Assembly (NCBI GenBank): GCA_017562135.1
Contig: QEYB01001046.1
Coordinates: 1,922,001-1,986,000 of the forward strand
DNA length: 64,000 bases
Direction: 5' to 3'
Origin: Dipylidium caninum
Lineage: Eukaryota; Platyhelminthes; Cestoda; Cyclophyllidea; Dipylidiidae
In this document: positions 28,231-41,300 of the stretch, in pieces
Layout of the letters: every line of letters begins with the position of its first letter
How positions within the stretch are numbered: position 1 is the first letter of the stretch
Notes under the pieces: generated by a model
What the model was told of the DNA's origin: nothing
Databases searched by the model: none
What the model saw: only the letters and a program-made list of their open reading frames with translations
Position numbers and translations under genes: made by a program

Positions 28231-31200
28231 TGCGTAGGGAGATTCGTGACTGGAGGCGGGGAATTTAGTCAACCTAACTAACGATATCCCCAAAGGTGAT
28301 CGGTCGTGGAACTGCACCATCGCGCAGCTATGCCAACAGGATTCCGAGGAGGGTATTTGGACGACAAGGGGAAATGAGTGCAGATGATGAACCAAATTGA
28401 GGTATTTTCTCTGAACAGTAGATGGATCCAGGATTTCTACGCGTTAAAGAGGTTTTACTAACCGTCTTTGTTACTCTTCATTCTCTCACTCATTCTCAAA
28501 AGAGGAAGACAAGTACAACTTGATTTCAAGAGGTCATTTCGTGTCGCAAAGGATTCAGTACTACAGTAAACGCTTGAACAGTACCTGAAGAAGACGCACA
28601 TACCCGCAGGGATCTGGCCTCCCAAGGTTGCGGACCCCCCTCAGTTATGAGGGCAGAGTGGGCGTTTGGTAGGACTAACCCTGCCAAATGTCCGGCGCAG
28701 TTGGTGGTGAATTGCCACACCTGAAACCTGTCTTATCCAAGGTCTCGCGCACCGCCAGACTTGGTCCACCCGTTGGGCCAACCGTGAGCGGATTTGATAG
28801 AACCTTGGTAACCGCATTCAACCCTTACGAAAGGATGCGATCGTCACTTATGATTGCCTCAGGCCTTGCTACGACGGTGCTCACGGGCGACCACAAGTCC
28901 TAAAGAGAGTTAGTTACACTCAGCTTACTTGCCTTTTAGTTTTTCCTTCTTTATAAATTATAGACTTAATTAGCTTTCGCCTTATAGCCCTTCCTATTTG
29001 TCCTCTTAAATTTCTCCTTTCTCTTCTTAGTCTGTATTAATGACAGCTGTCACAAATTACGACACTCACTGAGTTGCTCAGCAGCCAACTGTCCCGAAAG
29101 TTCTCTCCACCCTCAGCCCTCAACTCCGTTTGTGAAAACACTTCATTTTGTCCCTTAATTTCCCAGTATTCTATAGGGTTGTGTACGTTTCAGCGAATTC
29201 GCCCTAGCCCTTTCGGCTGGGCACGTTACCGCCCATTAGCGCTTGGTAGTGAGCATTAAGAGCTCCCTCACCCCTAGCTATCTCCGCAGGTGAGTGGTCC
29301 AGGTCGTTCACTGCAGCTCCACGTGGTCAAGTGGGCTTTGCGGCCCTAGTAGCCGGCTTGTCCGGGCTCACTGAGGTGACTCCCTCCTCCCTCGCACGGC
29401 ATAAAACGCAGCCACCTCTCACTTGTTACTCTTTCTATACAAAGCAGATTGTTTGGAACGATCGCGAGATGGCATGCGTCCAAAAGTGGTCTTACAGACC
29501 CGCTCCGGGCCCCCCTCCCCCGCACCCCTTGTAGAAGCTCCACTTTAGCCTCAACAGGCATGGGCCATTACGACTTTTATTGGCCCTTCAGGGACCCATG
29601 AGGATAGACTCGCGGCAGCCTGTCTGCAACAAGTAATAAATGCTCCCTAGGGTTTCAAATGGACGTCTGCTCACTAAAATCAAGACGACATTCCTGAATT
29701 CCGACCCAACGGAGTGGCAGCAGGAACCCCTATTTGCTATAAACAATTGCCCTTCTCTCCACCCATCAGTAAGCATGGTTTTTTGTTTTAAAAAACAGCA
29801 TGTTCGCGTCTTTCCCACCCCTCATCTCAACTTAATGATAAGTTGACTTGATGTTGAGCCACTTGAATCGGTCAGCTAAAAAATATCCTAGCAGCAGAGA
29901 TTGGTCTTACTTGGGACGATTTTCTTCCACTGCGAAGTCGTCACGAGCGGCACAGAGAATTGCCAAAAGAAAGATGTCACTGGGCAATATTCTGACGTAA
30001 AGTCTGGCTTGAGGAAACTCCGACAGTCCTGTGAAGTCCTGTGGGGTCAGATAGTCTGTGTGGGCGAAAAAATGACCAGCACAGCCTCAGGCTTGCTTCC
30101 CCTCACTCATCTGGCGACACACTTATCATACTACTGACTAAGCCACCACGTCGCCTGTTAGTGGTGGCAGGCTGCGGCAATAAAGCTAGTGAGTTAGGTA
30201 GAAATAAAGTTGGCCATAAAGGGGAAGATGGGGATTGAGAGAGGCGACGGGGAACGGAGTGGACTAATGCTGGTGCTGTGTAAAGTCAAGAAATACCAGC
30301 TCATGTAGGAGACGCCAATTGAAACGTCAGATTATAGCGGTTCGTGCCGGGGCCTTTAACCAGACGGGGGCGGTTTCGACAGTCTCCAAAGCAGGTCTGC
30401 TACCAGACGAAATTCCGGTGAACCACGACTGCAAGAAGAGTGGTTTTCATGCTTTTCCAAACAAAAGTTCGCGCCTTTACAATAAGCGACGAGAATATTT
30501 CAAAATCTCGAGTCATTTCGGGTTTGAATGGGGAAATATAAATTTGGCTTAGTCGACCCGTAGGTCATAAATGCCTTTACGCAGTGAAATTCAATTTCTG
30601 ACTCGACCATGACAATAGACGCGCCACCTCCTCCTCACTGACATAAATCCGTGCTGGGGAAAGCCGAGTTGATGGCGATCTTAATTTTTTGCTTGCCACA
30701 GTCACAAAACGTCCTCCCATCTAGCAGGAATCAGTAGTTAATCTTGTTGAACCCGTTTATTTTTGCAAGTTTCGTATGGGACATATGTGATAAAGCTCGC
30801 GTCTCGTCATGGTATAATCCAGTTTATTGAGCGTTCACTGTTTCTTGCCAGGTCAAGTGTGAATTCACTCCATCTCAATGTCGGAAGGAGTTAACATCTT
30901 ACCGATGCGTAAAATCCCCCGGAAGTCAGCATTCTCCCGACTTGACTTATCTTAATTCAGTCAGCCGAATATTTGTTTCTGCGTTGAACGTGAGTGGAGT
31001 TGGGGGTGATTCACCGCCCCAAGCCGTGGGCTTTTGAAGTGTAGACAGAGTCGGCCTCCGATTCGCGAGATACACTCGGTGCCATTGCACCAGCGATTAC
31101 AGCCGGCACGGGTTCCCGTCGCCCGTCGCGTCACCTCCGCCGTCCGCCCGAACAGGCTAATGGGGCACTCGGTTAGAGGCGCGCGACTCTTGGCCGGCCA

Positions 31201-32606
31201 CGGCTTCTTCGGCACTTGCGTTACTCCTCCACGCCGTCGGAGCAGCCCTTTTTTTCATTTATCCAGCAACTGTCACAATGTGGACGGCACTTTGTCTCCT
31301 CGTATATTCCCAGCCGATGTTGGAGAAAAGTACTCCGGTTGGCGTCCAAGGGGCGCGGTTTATTATCAAAGGGCGTGTCAGCACGTTTCATAAATGCGTG
31401 GCTGGAAATTGTGGGGGTGATTCAATCCCCCAAGGAGGCATTTCCATTTGTCCTTTCCAAATGGTGGTGAAAAAAAGCTTCGGTGAAAACAAAGCATGCC
31501 AAGCACACCACACGGGAGGCTGATCGACGGTTGCTGGGACGGACGGCCACCGACTCCTCAACAGAGTCATAGTAGGACAAGGGTTTTTCATTGGTCTAAT
31601 AATGCAGCCCTTCCCAGGAATCCCCTTTATTATTTCTACTGTCGTCCATAAACTCGAGGAGAAGTCACCATCTTCAGTACTCGTATAAAGTCATCTTCAT
31701 ATGGACATCTCAGCGGCTCAAGCTCATTAAGCCCTTCATTCAGCATGATTTTAACCACGCACAAATGACAGGTAGTTGAAACCGACCTCAAATGACCAAA
31801 ACAATGCATCAAACAAGCCTGAAGTTAATCTCATGGCTTTCATGGAATTTTGAGTAAACAATTTCATTATAACCGTTTTCACATCAAAAACCACGCCGCT
31901 TTAATTACAGCAGTTAACTTATTTACCTTCCACAACTATTCAAAAATGCCAAAATTGCGACGAATTAATGGAAAGCGGCCGTCATATCGACGTAGGGAAT
32001 TAACATTACGGGGAATAAGTGATGTGCTAGCCCGATTGCAGAGGTTCACGCTTTGTACGTGCTGCCTCCCTTTGAAGCCTTAGGTAGAGTGGCCAAATAC
32101 AGGCGAAAGACTCCTCGATGAGAAGCCGAAGGTCGCGCGGCCAAGACGCTGGTCTGACTGGCCGAATCGGTCGGTCTCTTGGTCCACAACCTCGAAGATT
32201 TGGTTCTCGGGCAAAATCACTTAAGACTGGCAGAGAAGCAGTAAAGTGGAATCACTCGATTTACTTGGGGGGGGGGGGCCTCACGCCCCATAGGGTCAGA
32301 AGAAGACCCTTCTCTGTTGGCATTCTCCACCCTGCCTACACACATTTCGGAAGCATTGTCTCTCGATGCTTTTGGTGACGTACAAGAATTACGAGACCAT
32401 GTCTCTCTTGAGAAATGCAAGTGATACTGTGTAGATCCAAATTAGCCCAAGCATTTTGAGATGACGAGGAAGTAAATGGGAATGTGGTGGTGGTGGTGGG
32501 GGGAGGGAAGGGGCAAACAATAAAGTCTCCGGTTGTTACTCCCTTGACCGATATCATCGGACATTTTGTATTTGCGTATCCCCTCGCCTCGGCACGTCAT
32601 CCTCTG

Positions 32607-32637
32607 CTCTCTCTCTCTCTCTCTCTCCCTCTCTCTC
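32607..32637 (+). repeat. CT dinucleotide microsatellite
   Basis: About 15 CT units with one C-rich interruption. It lies in the gene-poor block upstream of the GPCR. Confidence 0.9.
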
Positions 32638-32877
32638 ACATCTCCCTACACGCTTCCACGCTTGGAGAGACGAACGCCATTAACGTCTGGCTGATTGAGT
32701 TGGTCCTGTTGGAGGCAGAGCTAGCTAAATTTGGCAATTTTATGCTTCTTTTAATCTAATTTACAGAAACTAGTGATTCTTCCGAGTAATTTGCACTGAT
32801 TTCTGCCTGTAGTTACAATTATTGCTCAATTTGTGCACGGAACTAGTTAGTGTGAAGATTCGTGGTTGCACCAGGCC

Positions 32878-32904
32878 TCCATCCATCCATCCAACCATCC
32901 ATCC
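32878..32904 (+). repeat. ATCC tetranucleotide microsatellite
   Basis: About six units of TCCA/ATCC with one variant unit (CCAA). It is 240 bp from the CT repeat. Confidence 0.85.
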
Positions 32905-35900
32905 AAAGTTAAATTGAAGACCGTTGAAGTCTACCTCTACTAGTAGACTATCGTAGACCTTGTTGTCGCGTTACTGAGGACGAGCTCTCCATAGGACATC
33001 TCAATTTTCTTATTTACTTTGCATTTAATAATGGAAACAGTCCCCATGTGGGAGGTCTTCCTGATTCGATATGGAGGCGCGTGGAAAGCTAAGGACAATC
33101 TTTTCACTTGTTGTTTATTCGCATCGGATGTTCTGCGTTCGTTCATGTATGATCTCCTTGAAGGCGTTTTTCAGTCCTAGCTTAACCGTTGGTCTAATTT
33201 CGTATTGGTTGCGTAAGATGGGCTCTTAGTTCACCATTAAGTCGTATGATCCGCAGTAATTTGCACCCTCACTTATCAGATTACGCTGGATTAACCTGAA
33301 ATGTGTCTTCTTGCGGCAAGAAGGAGAACGCTCAGCCAAATCAACGAGGCAGATTCTAAACCGCCGTATTTGCGTCAAAACCGTGGCCCTTTCCATCGCG
33401 GTGGCCAAGTCAAGCCTCCTTCCCCGTTCGTTTTCAGTCTTGGCGGTCCACTTTGTCGTATCCACTTCAGATCAATTTTGATAAGGAAACTTTATTAAAG
33501 TAGAGCATGAACCCGATTAAATGCAGAAAAGACACTGTGTACCAACCAAGACTAATAAATTTTCACTGCGAATCAGCGCCGCAATTCATTCCACAATGGA
33601 CCAAAATATATCTATTTGTTGTTTGCCGTTAAAGGATGGAGGTTATGGGGACGTGGAAGCGCTTTTTCTCTACAAAAGCGCTTGGCAGGAGTGTGTGAAG
33701 CAGGAGGTCGACCTTCTCCTCCGAAGTCGACCTCCAGCATAGAAGCTGAGCGCTAACCGAAACATTGACTCCGACCCTGACAGAGGAACGAACGTCTGTT
33801 TGGATTCTGGCGCAAAACCCGATGACAACGCGCTGGCGAAATGGACACAAAATGCGCCAGATTGTCAGATCCTGACGGGATTAGGAGCTGGTTTTGCAGT
33901 GCAGAAGGTAATAAATTGCAAAACTGGCCCATGTGTCTTCCTTGCAGATGACCGGCGATGCACTTCAGATGCGAGAGCTCGGGGGCGCGGACTCGAGGAA
34001 GAGGCATTCCTGTGAGCCATGTTAACCATCGGGGTGAATGGGTTGACGCCTTTCAGTGCAACGCTGCATCCACACCAACCGCACCACTAGCTTACCAATG
34101 CTACTTTTGATTCGCCACCTTTTCTACCTACTTGCCATGCTAAACGCCGCGGAAAATAGGCTTCAAGCCCGGAGGAGGAGTCCTCGGTGCGCTGGGCCAC
34201 GGCCTGTTGAACCCAGTTCCCAAGCGCTCTTCGTGCCCTGGAGCGTACACTTCCTCCCTCCGCTTTAAACGTTTTCACAGAGGACAATGTGCGCAATGTT
34301 ACAGTTAATTATCCTCCCAAGTGTGACTGCTCTGACTGCTATTTTTCGTCAACTTGGGGCTGAGGTTAAAAACATCTCTTGTATTTTGCCGTTCCGCATC
34401 AATGTCTACAAGAGAAAAGACTATGTTTTGAGGTGGTTCTGCTTTGCCATCCTCAATCGAGTTTGAAGCCGTCAATGAAGACTTCCGTGTAGAGGCTGTT
34501 ATTTGTGTTCCAACGAAGCAATGAGTTGGAGGTACAAGCATCATCATCGCCATCCACACGGCCATTTAAATCGTTGGCACCATCAGGTAAGCGGTCGCAT
34601 CCCAGGGGAGCTATAATATCCCTGCCAGGGCGACTGCAGTATAAATAAAGCAGAATGTTCGCCGTAGCACTGGAAGATCTCGCACACTGGCAGTAATACG
34701 GCGCCTGGGCTGCGCGGCAACAGGCAGAAATCCCTAAGCCTCAGGAACAGGAGACAGTCTCGCGACGGGTGAGAAAGTTAGCATGCGAGAAGGGCAACTT
34801 TTATAGCATCCCATCGAATGTGAAGGTGGATGAGACTAGCAGAACGCCTATCTATATTATCACAACCGCACACATGCCATTAAGCGGGACGCGAGTGCCA
34901 GCATCTCGCCTTCCAGGCATCGAAATCTGCCTTCAGCGGAGGAATAATTTTGTTAAAGCATATATCCTAGCTGGGGCGGCCACCAAATGCCTAATTTTGT
35001 TAGGAATCGACAGGAGATATGCCACATTTAAGCGAGGAGACTGCGGAGAGTAATTCCAAAGTCGTCTGCAAACACTGGTAAAGAAGATGAAGTGAGGCTC
35101 GCACCCTTTTAGCATGGAAGAGTGATTTACTTTCCCCTGATGGCCTACTCGTAGATACGTCCAATCAACATGCTTCGGAAAGGCCTAAACATATCTCTTC
35201 GAGGCTCATTTGTCGGCTCAATCACTCGACACCTTTTATGGAGTATGACTACGCTTTTGTCAATAAATAGATCATTTACAGACATGAAACGTTTGCCGCA
35301 TCCGGGACTGTCCTACCAGAGTCACTCGCCTCGGCGCTTTGAAAAGCGTGAACAGGAGAAGTATCATTAAACTCCGCCCAAGATGTAAACACGAGGCTTG
35401 GTGAACTTCATCATGACCAAGTGCAGTTGACGCCAAAATATTTACGCCTCGATGTTGTCCTCATTGCCACCACCGACTGGCTTTCTTTTGACGCGAAGGA
35501 GTTCCTCCCCCACCTCCTTCCTGCTCTGGTCCCCACAACGACTATGTTCGGATGAACGACTCCCAATCAAGTTAAACTATCTACGGGAGTACATAATTTG
35601 GAAAGGTGTTATTATAGTATGCACATGGTTGCCAGGGCCTATCGTCTTACGCTAGTCCCAATGCCTGCCATCTCTGCACCATCCCTGCATCAAACAGGAT
35701 GACAGGCCTTATCTCGTCTTTCAAAGGCAGTCACGTGGGAGGGTGGTTTCGGGGAAAAGACAGACACGCGAACACGTTATGAGTATGCTGGCCCGTAAAA
35801 ATATCCCCTTCCGTAAGAGCAGCCAATGGGGCAGGAAAAGCTCCCTAAATGGGACCACTTGGGTAAAGAAGGAAGCTGGTATGGAGACGAATTAAAGAGG

Positions 35901-36925
35901 TAGTACTGAATGGGCGTTGAAGAGGTGTCAGGTTACCACATAATTTTGACGTCTCGCATTTGAGGGACAGGGAAAAAGGTCGTCGGAGGAAATGCAACTT
36001 GCCTTCCCTTCCCAATCTTCTCCTTTTATTACGTGTTTATTTATTCATTTATTTAATTGTCTACTGGTAAATGAAAGTGTTTTATAAGTGTAATTACCTC
36101 CGCCCTTTGCCATAAACGGAAGTAATTGCCATCTGGGTTTGGTAAACACTAGTTTATTCTGCATTTAATAACATCGTAAAGTAAGGAGCTGGCATTCCCT
36201 TACTCTCCCCCTGTCCTCCGTCGCCACCTTGTTTTTACTAGAGGTTAGGCTCACTGACTGACTTCAGCATAGGTTGAGTAGCCGTCTTGCCGAAGGTCCA
36301 GCTTTTAAGAAATTCATCTCAAACTGCCAGTTATTTGAGACTCGTAGCAATACTTTCAGAATAAATAGGCAAACAACCACCTCCGTGCACTTCTATCACC
36401 ATGGGTGGGCGGACATTCAGATTTACGAGGGCGTAACTCCTTGTTGTATTTGCCGCCAAAGAAGATACTTGCGCCACTCCAACGCATCGGTTAGACATCA
36501 AGAAAGCGGGTTCGTGAAACTCACCTTTCGCAGCCTTGAAAGAAGCAGGGTAGTCATTGCAGCAGTCGTCAGTTTAGTGGGGCACAGGGTATAACAGAGT
36601 TTTATCCACGTTACAGCCACTCATGCATTGTTAAGTTTACAGGCTGCAACTACCTCATTTCTTGTTTCACCAGGTGCCTTATTCGACGCAAAATTCCCCT
36701 CTCGAGGGGGAGGAGGTCAGTACAAACTATAAGTGATTTAAAATTAAATGTAATTTATTAAATACTGTCCGAGGCGGGGACTGAATCGCCACTGGTTGAT
36801 GGCCCAAACGCTCTGGCTCCCATTGGCCACGACGTCTCAGCCAATCAGACGCGAGTAAGGTCGTCTCGCTAAGTAGTATCCACGTCGGCAACTTTCGCTG
36901 CACAAGGAATGCCCTCCACCACGGC

Positions 36926-38257
36926 ATGGAAGCCTTAACGATCCCCAGCAGTAGAACAATGGAGAACACGCCCAGCAACAGCGCCACTTTCAGCGATGTT
37001 GAGGTGTTCCGTGCAATTACAATGATGATTGCAGTCGTGGTAATTGGAAGCATCGGAAACACCCTCGTTATCTTTGTGTTTTGTGTTAAAAATTCCTCTG
37101 CCAACAGTCGATGGAAACGTTATCGGCGTGGGCAACAGAGCACAATCTCTGAGAACAGTGAAATGGGCGTTTTGAGTCGTGATAAGACTCTGGACTTCTT
37201 CATCCTCGTCCTGGCTGTCTCAGACCTTCTGGTCTGTGTCATCATCATCCCCTCTACAATCACCATGGAGATTCACCAATTCCGTATCAGTATTGATATC
37301 CTCTGCAAGCTATTTTACGTCCTCTTTGTCACCAACACCACCTTTTCATCCCTGCTTATTTCTGCAGTTGCTCTCGACCGGTATCTATTCATTTGTCACT
37401 CACTAAAACGTATTCTCACCCTTATTCGGGCCAAAATCCTTGTCTCCACGCTGGCCTTATTCTCTCTCGGTGTTGGTATAGCTGCAGGCTGCGTAGTGGG
37501 CGTCAAGGCAATAAATTCTAACTCAACTGAAGGCAGTCCAGTGACCAACTACATCTGCGAAGAGAACGAGTACGTACGAGAAATTAGTGAGCTTCAAAAG
37601 ATTGTCTCACAAATCATAAAGTACATTAACCACGCCTGCTACCTGGCATGCATCCTCATTGTCCTTATTCTTTACTCGTGCGTCTTTTGGGCCATTGTAA
37701 CCTCGCGATCGCGAAGTCATAAGCTCGCAACATCCGCTCCGACAACGCGACAAAACGGACGACACTCCGGCGATCTGGGAAAGTCTATCTCCAGCGTACG
37801 GTCGTCTCGGCAACGAATAGTCGGCCTGCCAGCCAAGTTGCGACAGAAAGCCCAGTTCACCTTACAGAATCTGCGTTCCGCCCTCATGCTCTTCATTATT
37901 GCTCTCGTCTACATCTTCACCTTCGTCCCAGCCCTGGTAATAGCAAATGGTTGGGTACAGCAGAATCTAGTTCTTCTCTATCTCTACTACGTGAACAGTG
38001 CTGCCAACCCCTGCATCTACGCTATCTTCTCGCCCTCCTTTCGTCAGATTGTTGCCATGCTCTTTCGCGACTGCCTTTGTCAAAGCAGAAGCAAGTTTCC
38101 TCATATTAGCGCGAGAATTTCTATGGCTTCGAACGCCAACGCCACTGCAGCTCCCAGTGTATCCCACCGCAGTGGTCTGCCCTTTGGTCGGATAGGCAAA
38201 AGGAAGCGGGCAGTGGAGGAGGCATATCCCTTCATCTCCAGAGAGGAACGGATGGCC

Positions 38258-38302
<45 letters not shown>

Positions 38303-38389
38303 ACTGACGCTGCCGCCGCGATGGCAACGTCTGCTAAGCCTGCGGTGTCAACTACGGGGCCAACTGCGGACGCAGCAGGTGGCTTCTAA
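36926..38389 (+). CDS. Rhodopsin-like (class A) GPCR, orphan or peptide type, single exon, 487 aa
   Basis: Seven-transmembrane receptor encoded in one uninterrupted exon. Hallmarks by segment: TM1 with GSIGNTL (Asn1.50), TM2 with LAVSDLL (Asp2.50), TM3 with ALDRYLF (the DRY motif), TM6 with FTFVPAL (Pro6.50) and TM7 with NSAANPCIY (NPxxY). A Cys at the start of TM3 and one in loop 2 (NYICEEN) can form the usual disulphide. Position 3.32 is Phe, not Asp, which argues against an aminergic receptor. The first intracellular loop (between residues about 57 and 92) is much longer than usual, and Trp4.50, Pro5.50 and Trp6.48 are missing. The 110-residue C-tail is basic (GRIGKRKR), then holds a poly-Ala run and ends ADAAGGF. 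The start is the first ATG of the frame; a second ATG follows 11 codons later. The ligand cannot be inferred. Confidence 0.95.
38264..38302 (+). repeat. Uninterrupted GCT trinucleotide repeat (13 units) coding poly-Ala
   Basis: Thirteen perfect GCT codons lie in the GPCR C-terminal tail, followed by a Thr-Asp break and further mixed Ala codons. The pure codon run suggests recent slippage and probable length variation among individuals. Confidence 0.95.
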
Positions 38390-41300
38390 CTGACCTATTT
38401 ATCGCATACCATATTTTTGTAAAAAGCATTAGTCTGCCTCTCTCTCTGTGCTCGTCACCGCCATTCACCGATCGTACGTATGCGTGTGCCTACATGTGTG
38501 TGTCAGCCAAATTTAAGGACGGCCCGGTACAAAGTGCAAAACTTAACGTGGTTGTTTTATTGCCCTCGTGAGGTGAGATAATCTTGTTAATAGCCTAATG
38601 TTCTGGGCGTTTTGAGTTGGCGACACACCCGCTTCTGAGACACTTTGGACTGACATCACTCCCTCTTGTTAGGTGAAGTGATCTTGAAAAAATTTCAATC
38701 TGAACTGGGCTTCGAGAGGCCGTCCCGAGCCGACTCTTCATTAGGTTGTTCGGAGGGTTAGGGGACATTGAGAGGGCGTGGGGATCACCAAGGAGCTTTG
38801 CGTGGCCGCTGCCTGGTGCCCATGGGGTACAGGTGGGCGGTTTTGCGAATACACGACAAGCCCAGCCGTCAAGTCAGAATGAACCTGCGCTGGAACCGAT
38901 TAACAGCAAGTCTCGTGTTCCCACATCGTGGAGTCTTCTCCCGCCCCCCCCTCCCCGCCAATTCCAGTCTTCTTGTGACATGGTCCCCATTCACCCGAAA
39001 ACGCACCGATACTTCTCCGTCGCAGGTCATTTAATTAACAGCAACGCCGTGTTGCGGTCGTTCTTGTGCACTCCTCTGTTCGACGATCCTGGGAGTAGTT
39101 TAGGGCCATTTTTCAAAACACCGAAGGGAGTTTAGTTGTATGTAGACGAAAATGAGGAGGCATCATTCCATCAGGTAGCCACCTCTGGGCGCAACATTCC
39201 GTGTAAGTGAATGGGATTTTGGATATCTGCGTCCAAACGGCCGTACCTCATTTATTCGGATAAATATTCCTATTTCCCAATCAAGCAGACGTAAAATGAA
39301 CAGCCAGACGCAGGGACACAAACATCTTTCATTATGACGACCTTTATGGATTCACTCGGTTTTCCGAGCTGCTTCTCCCGCACGCAGGGGCAATGAGGAA
39401 CAGACAGTGAGGCCGCGGAGAGATTGACGGACATTCATCCAACTACCGTGAAGTTAGCTTTTGGTTGGTCTGTTGGCAGTCTGGGGATGCAAAAAGCTCC
39501 CCTTTTTCGTTAGCTGCTGCACGGGGAATGCTGTGAGGAAATAGATGGTCGTCACGTGAAACCTTATCATAGTGAGTCATTTTTCCCGTACCTTACCAAA
39601 CCATGTTACGTTCTAAATGAAACTTCTCTGTGCTGTGAAGAGAAGATTAATTTTAAGAAGACGCAAGGTGGCGAGAGAGGAGTTCCTCGGAAGCCAGCTA
39701 TCGTCGTCTTCACTGCCGCCCTGGGGTGTATTTGCAGGTCGCCAGAGGAAGGGACGCCAAACGTAGGCAAACCGGTGGTGGGTCGTCGTTACTTGTGAGT
39801 TTGCACGTTGACTCACAAGCAAACAGCAGACGCGACGCCTAAAGCCATCTTCCTCGCCGGTGCTGGGGGGGGGGGAGGGGGCGGCTAGCTGAGAGAACCT
39901 GTAACCATGCGGTGTTTGTTGTCACAGCTTCATCACTTGTGCGCCTTTGCGGTAGGTCTTGACAACGCACTCGTAAGTGTCACAAATCTCACGAACGCGG
40001 AGAGGCTTCGATGGCCCCGCCGGTTTGAGGTCAGTTGGCCCCCTCGCAGCGCCTCGCGCAGACTGCGCGAATTCACTCGCCCAGCACAAGTCCAACCCCG
40101 CGACTCGGCCGTTCGCCAAACGAGTGGACCCAGACAGCCCCGCGACACTGAAGCGCCGGGCGTGTAAACACACGCGTTTCCTTTAAAAGACACTTAACTT
40201 CTAACGGCCGCCTTGTAGTGTTGTGGCAAGATGACCTAAATTAGCAGTCTGATCTGTATTTTCATGTCACCTCTTGTCCACGTATTTGCCTTCTGTTCGT
40301 TTCGTGACCTGACCATGTCTTTGTACAAACTCGTGCATTGGCACCGTCAAGGGCAGTCGGATTTCACTCTGACGTGAAATACGTTAAGCAGTAAAACAGA
40401 AGCCTCCTGGGTGAACTGAAAGTCGGGAAGAATGACCACATTATCACTAAAACAAGGTTAGTGGATGCTAATGTTAAAGCCTTTCTGACTTTGTTATTCG
40501 AACTGTAAAGGCTAAAACTCGGCCGACTCAACTCAACGCCAATGAAAAACAGCGTTTTGATGCGAAATACTCTTTTCGTCCACTTTTTTATCCAAAAATG
40601 ATCATAGCACAAATCATTGTTTTGGACAGAATTGTCTCGAACTACCATGTCTTTGATCTGCTTTGTCGGTCTTAAATATCAACTGGTTAGTCTGCTCACG
40701 CCTCGTGCTTCAAAGGGGATTATTCACTGGACAAGACCATTAAAATGCCTGACTTCGCCCTATTCCAATCGAAAATTCCCCTTTCTTTTCATGTCCACAT
40801 GCGGATAAAGGAACAAACTTTCCTACTAATTTGACTTTCCTGAGTTTCCGGTCATGATGCTTCAGAATTGGCTATTTTCTACGCCTTATTCCGACCTCCA
40901 TGAAGAAGGACACCGCAGAATTCCATTTCAGGAGAGCATATCATTAAGATTGAGGCAAACTCCATCAGCCACCTTGTCCTTCCTGCCTTTTTGATTCCAC
41001 TTATCAAAAGTCTTGCGTAGAGGCAGAAACTAGAAGCACAGTCAAGCGCATTCTCTAAAGGAGAAGTTGAAAATTCCTCTGACCATTTGGGCAATCAACG
41101 TCCCATCTTGGAGACACCCTTCTAATGTAAATGAACTCTGACCTGCACATATGACTGACCTCAAAATTCCTTTCCCTCCGATCGAGGGGAAGCCGCCTAA
41201 AGCGAAAGCTGGCGACGTAACCCAATTCACCTGGTTAGGTGATTCTCCGAACCGGGTGATGATTAAGTCTTGAAAGTCCCATTGCAGTTGCTGGGATTCG

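Larger units (their letters stand above)
21222..36925. other. Gene-poor region of 15.7 kb upstream of the GPCR
   Basis: No gene can be supported here. All open frames are short, overlap on opposite strands and show no domain or splice pattern. The longest minus-strand frame, 23451-23831 (126 codons), has a hydrophobic stretch but no recognisable family. Simple repeats occur at 28212-28230 (G run), 32267-32278 (G run), 32607-32637 (CT repeat) and 32878-32904 (ATCC repeat). From about 24 kb on the sequence appears richer in G and C than the left 20 kb. It could contain regulatory sequence or long non-coding transcripts; none is visible from sequence alone. Confidence 0.5.
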
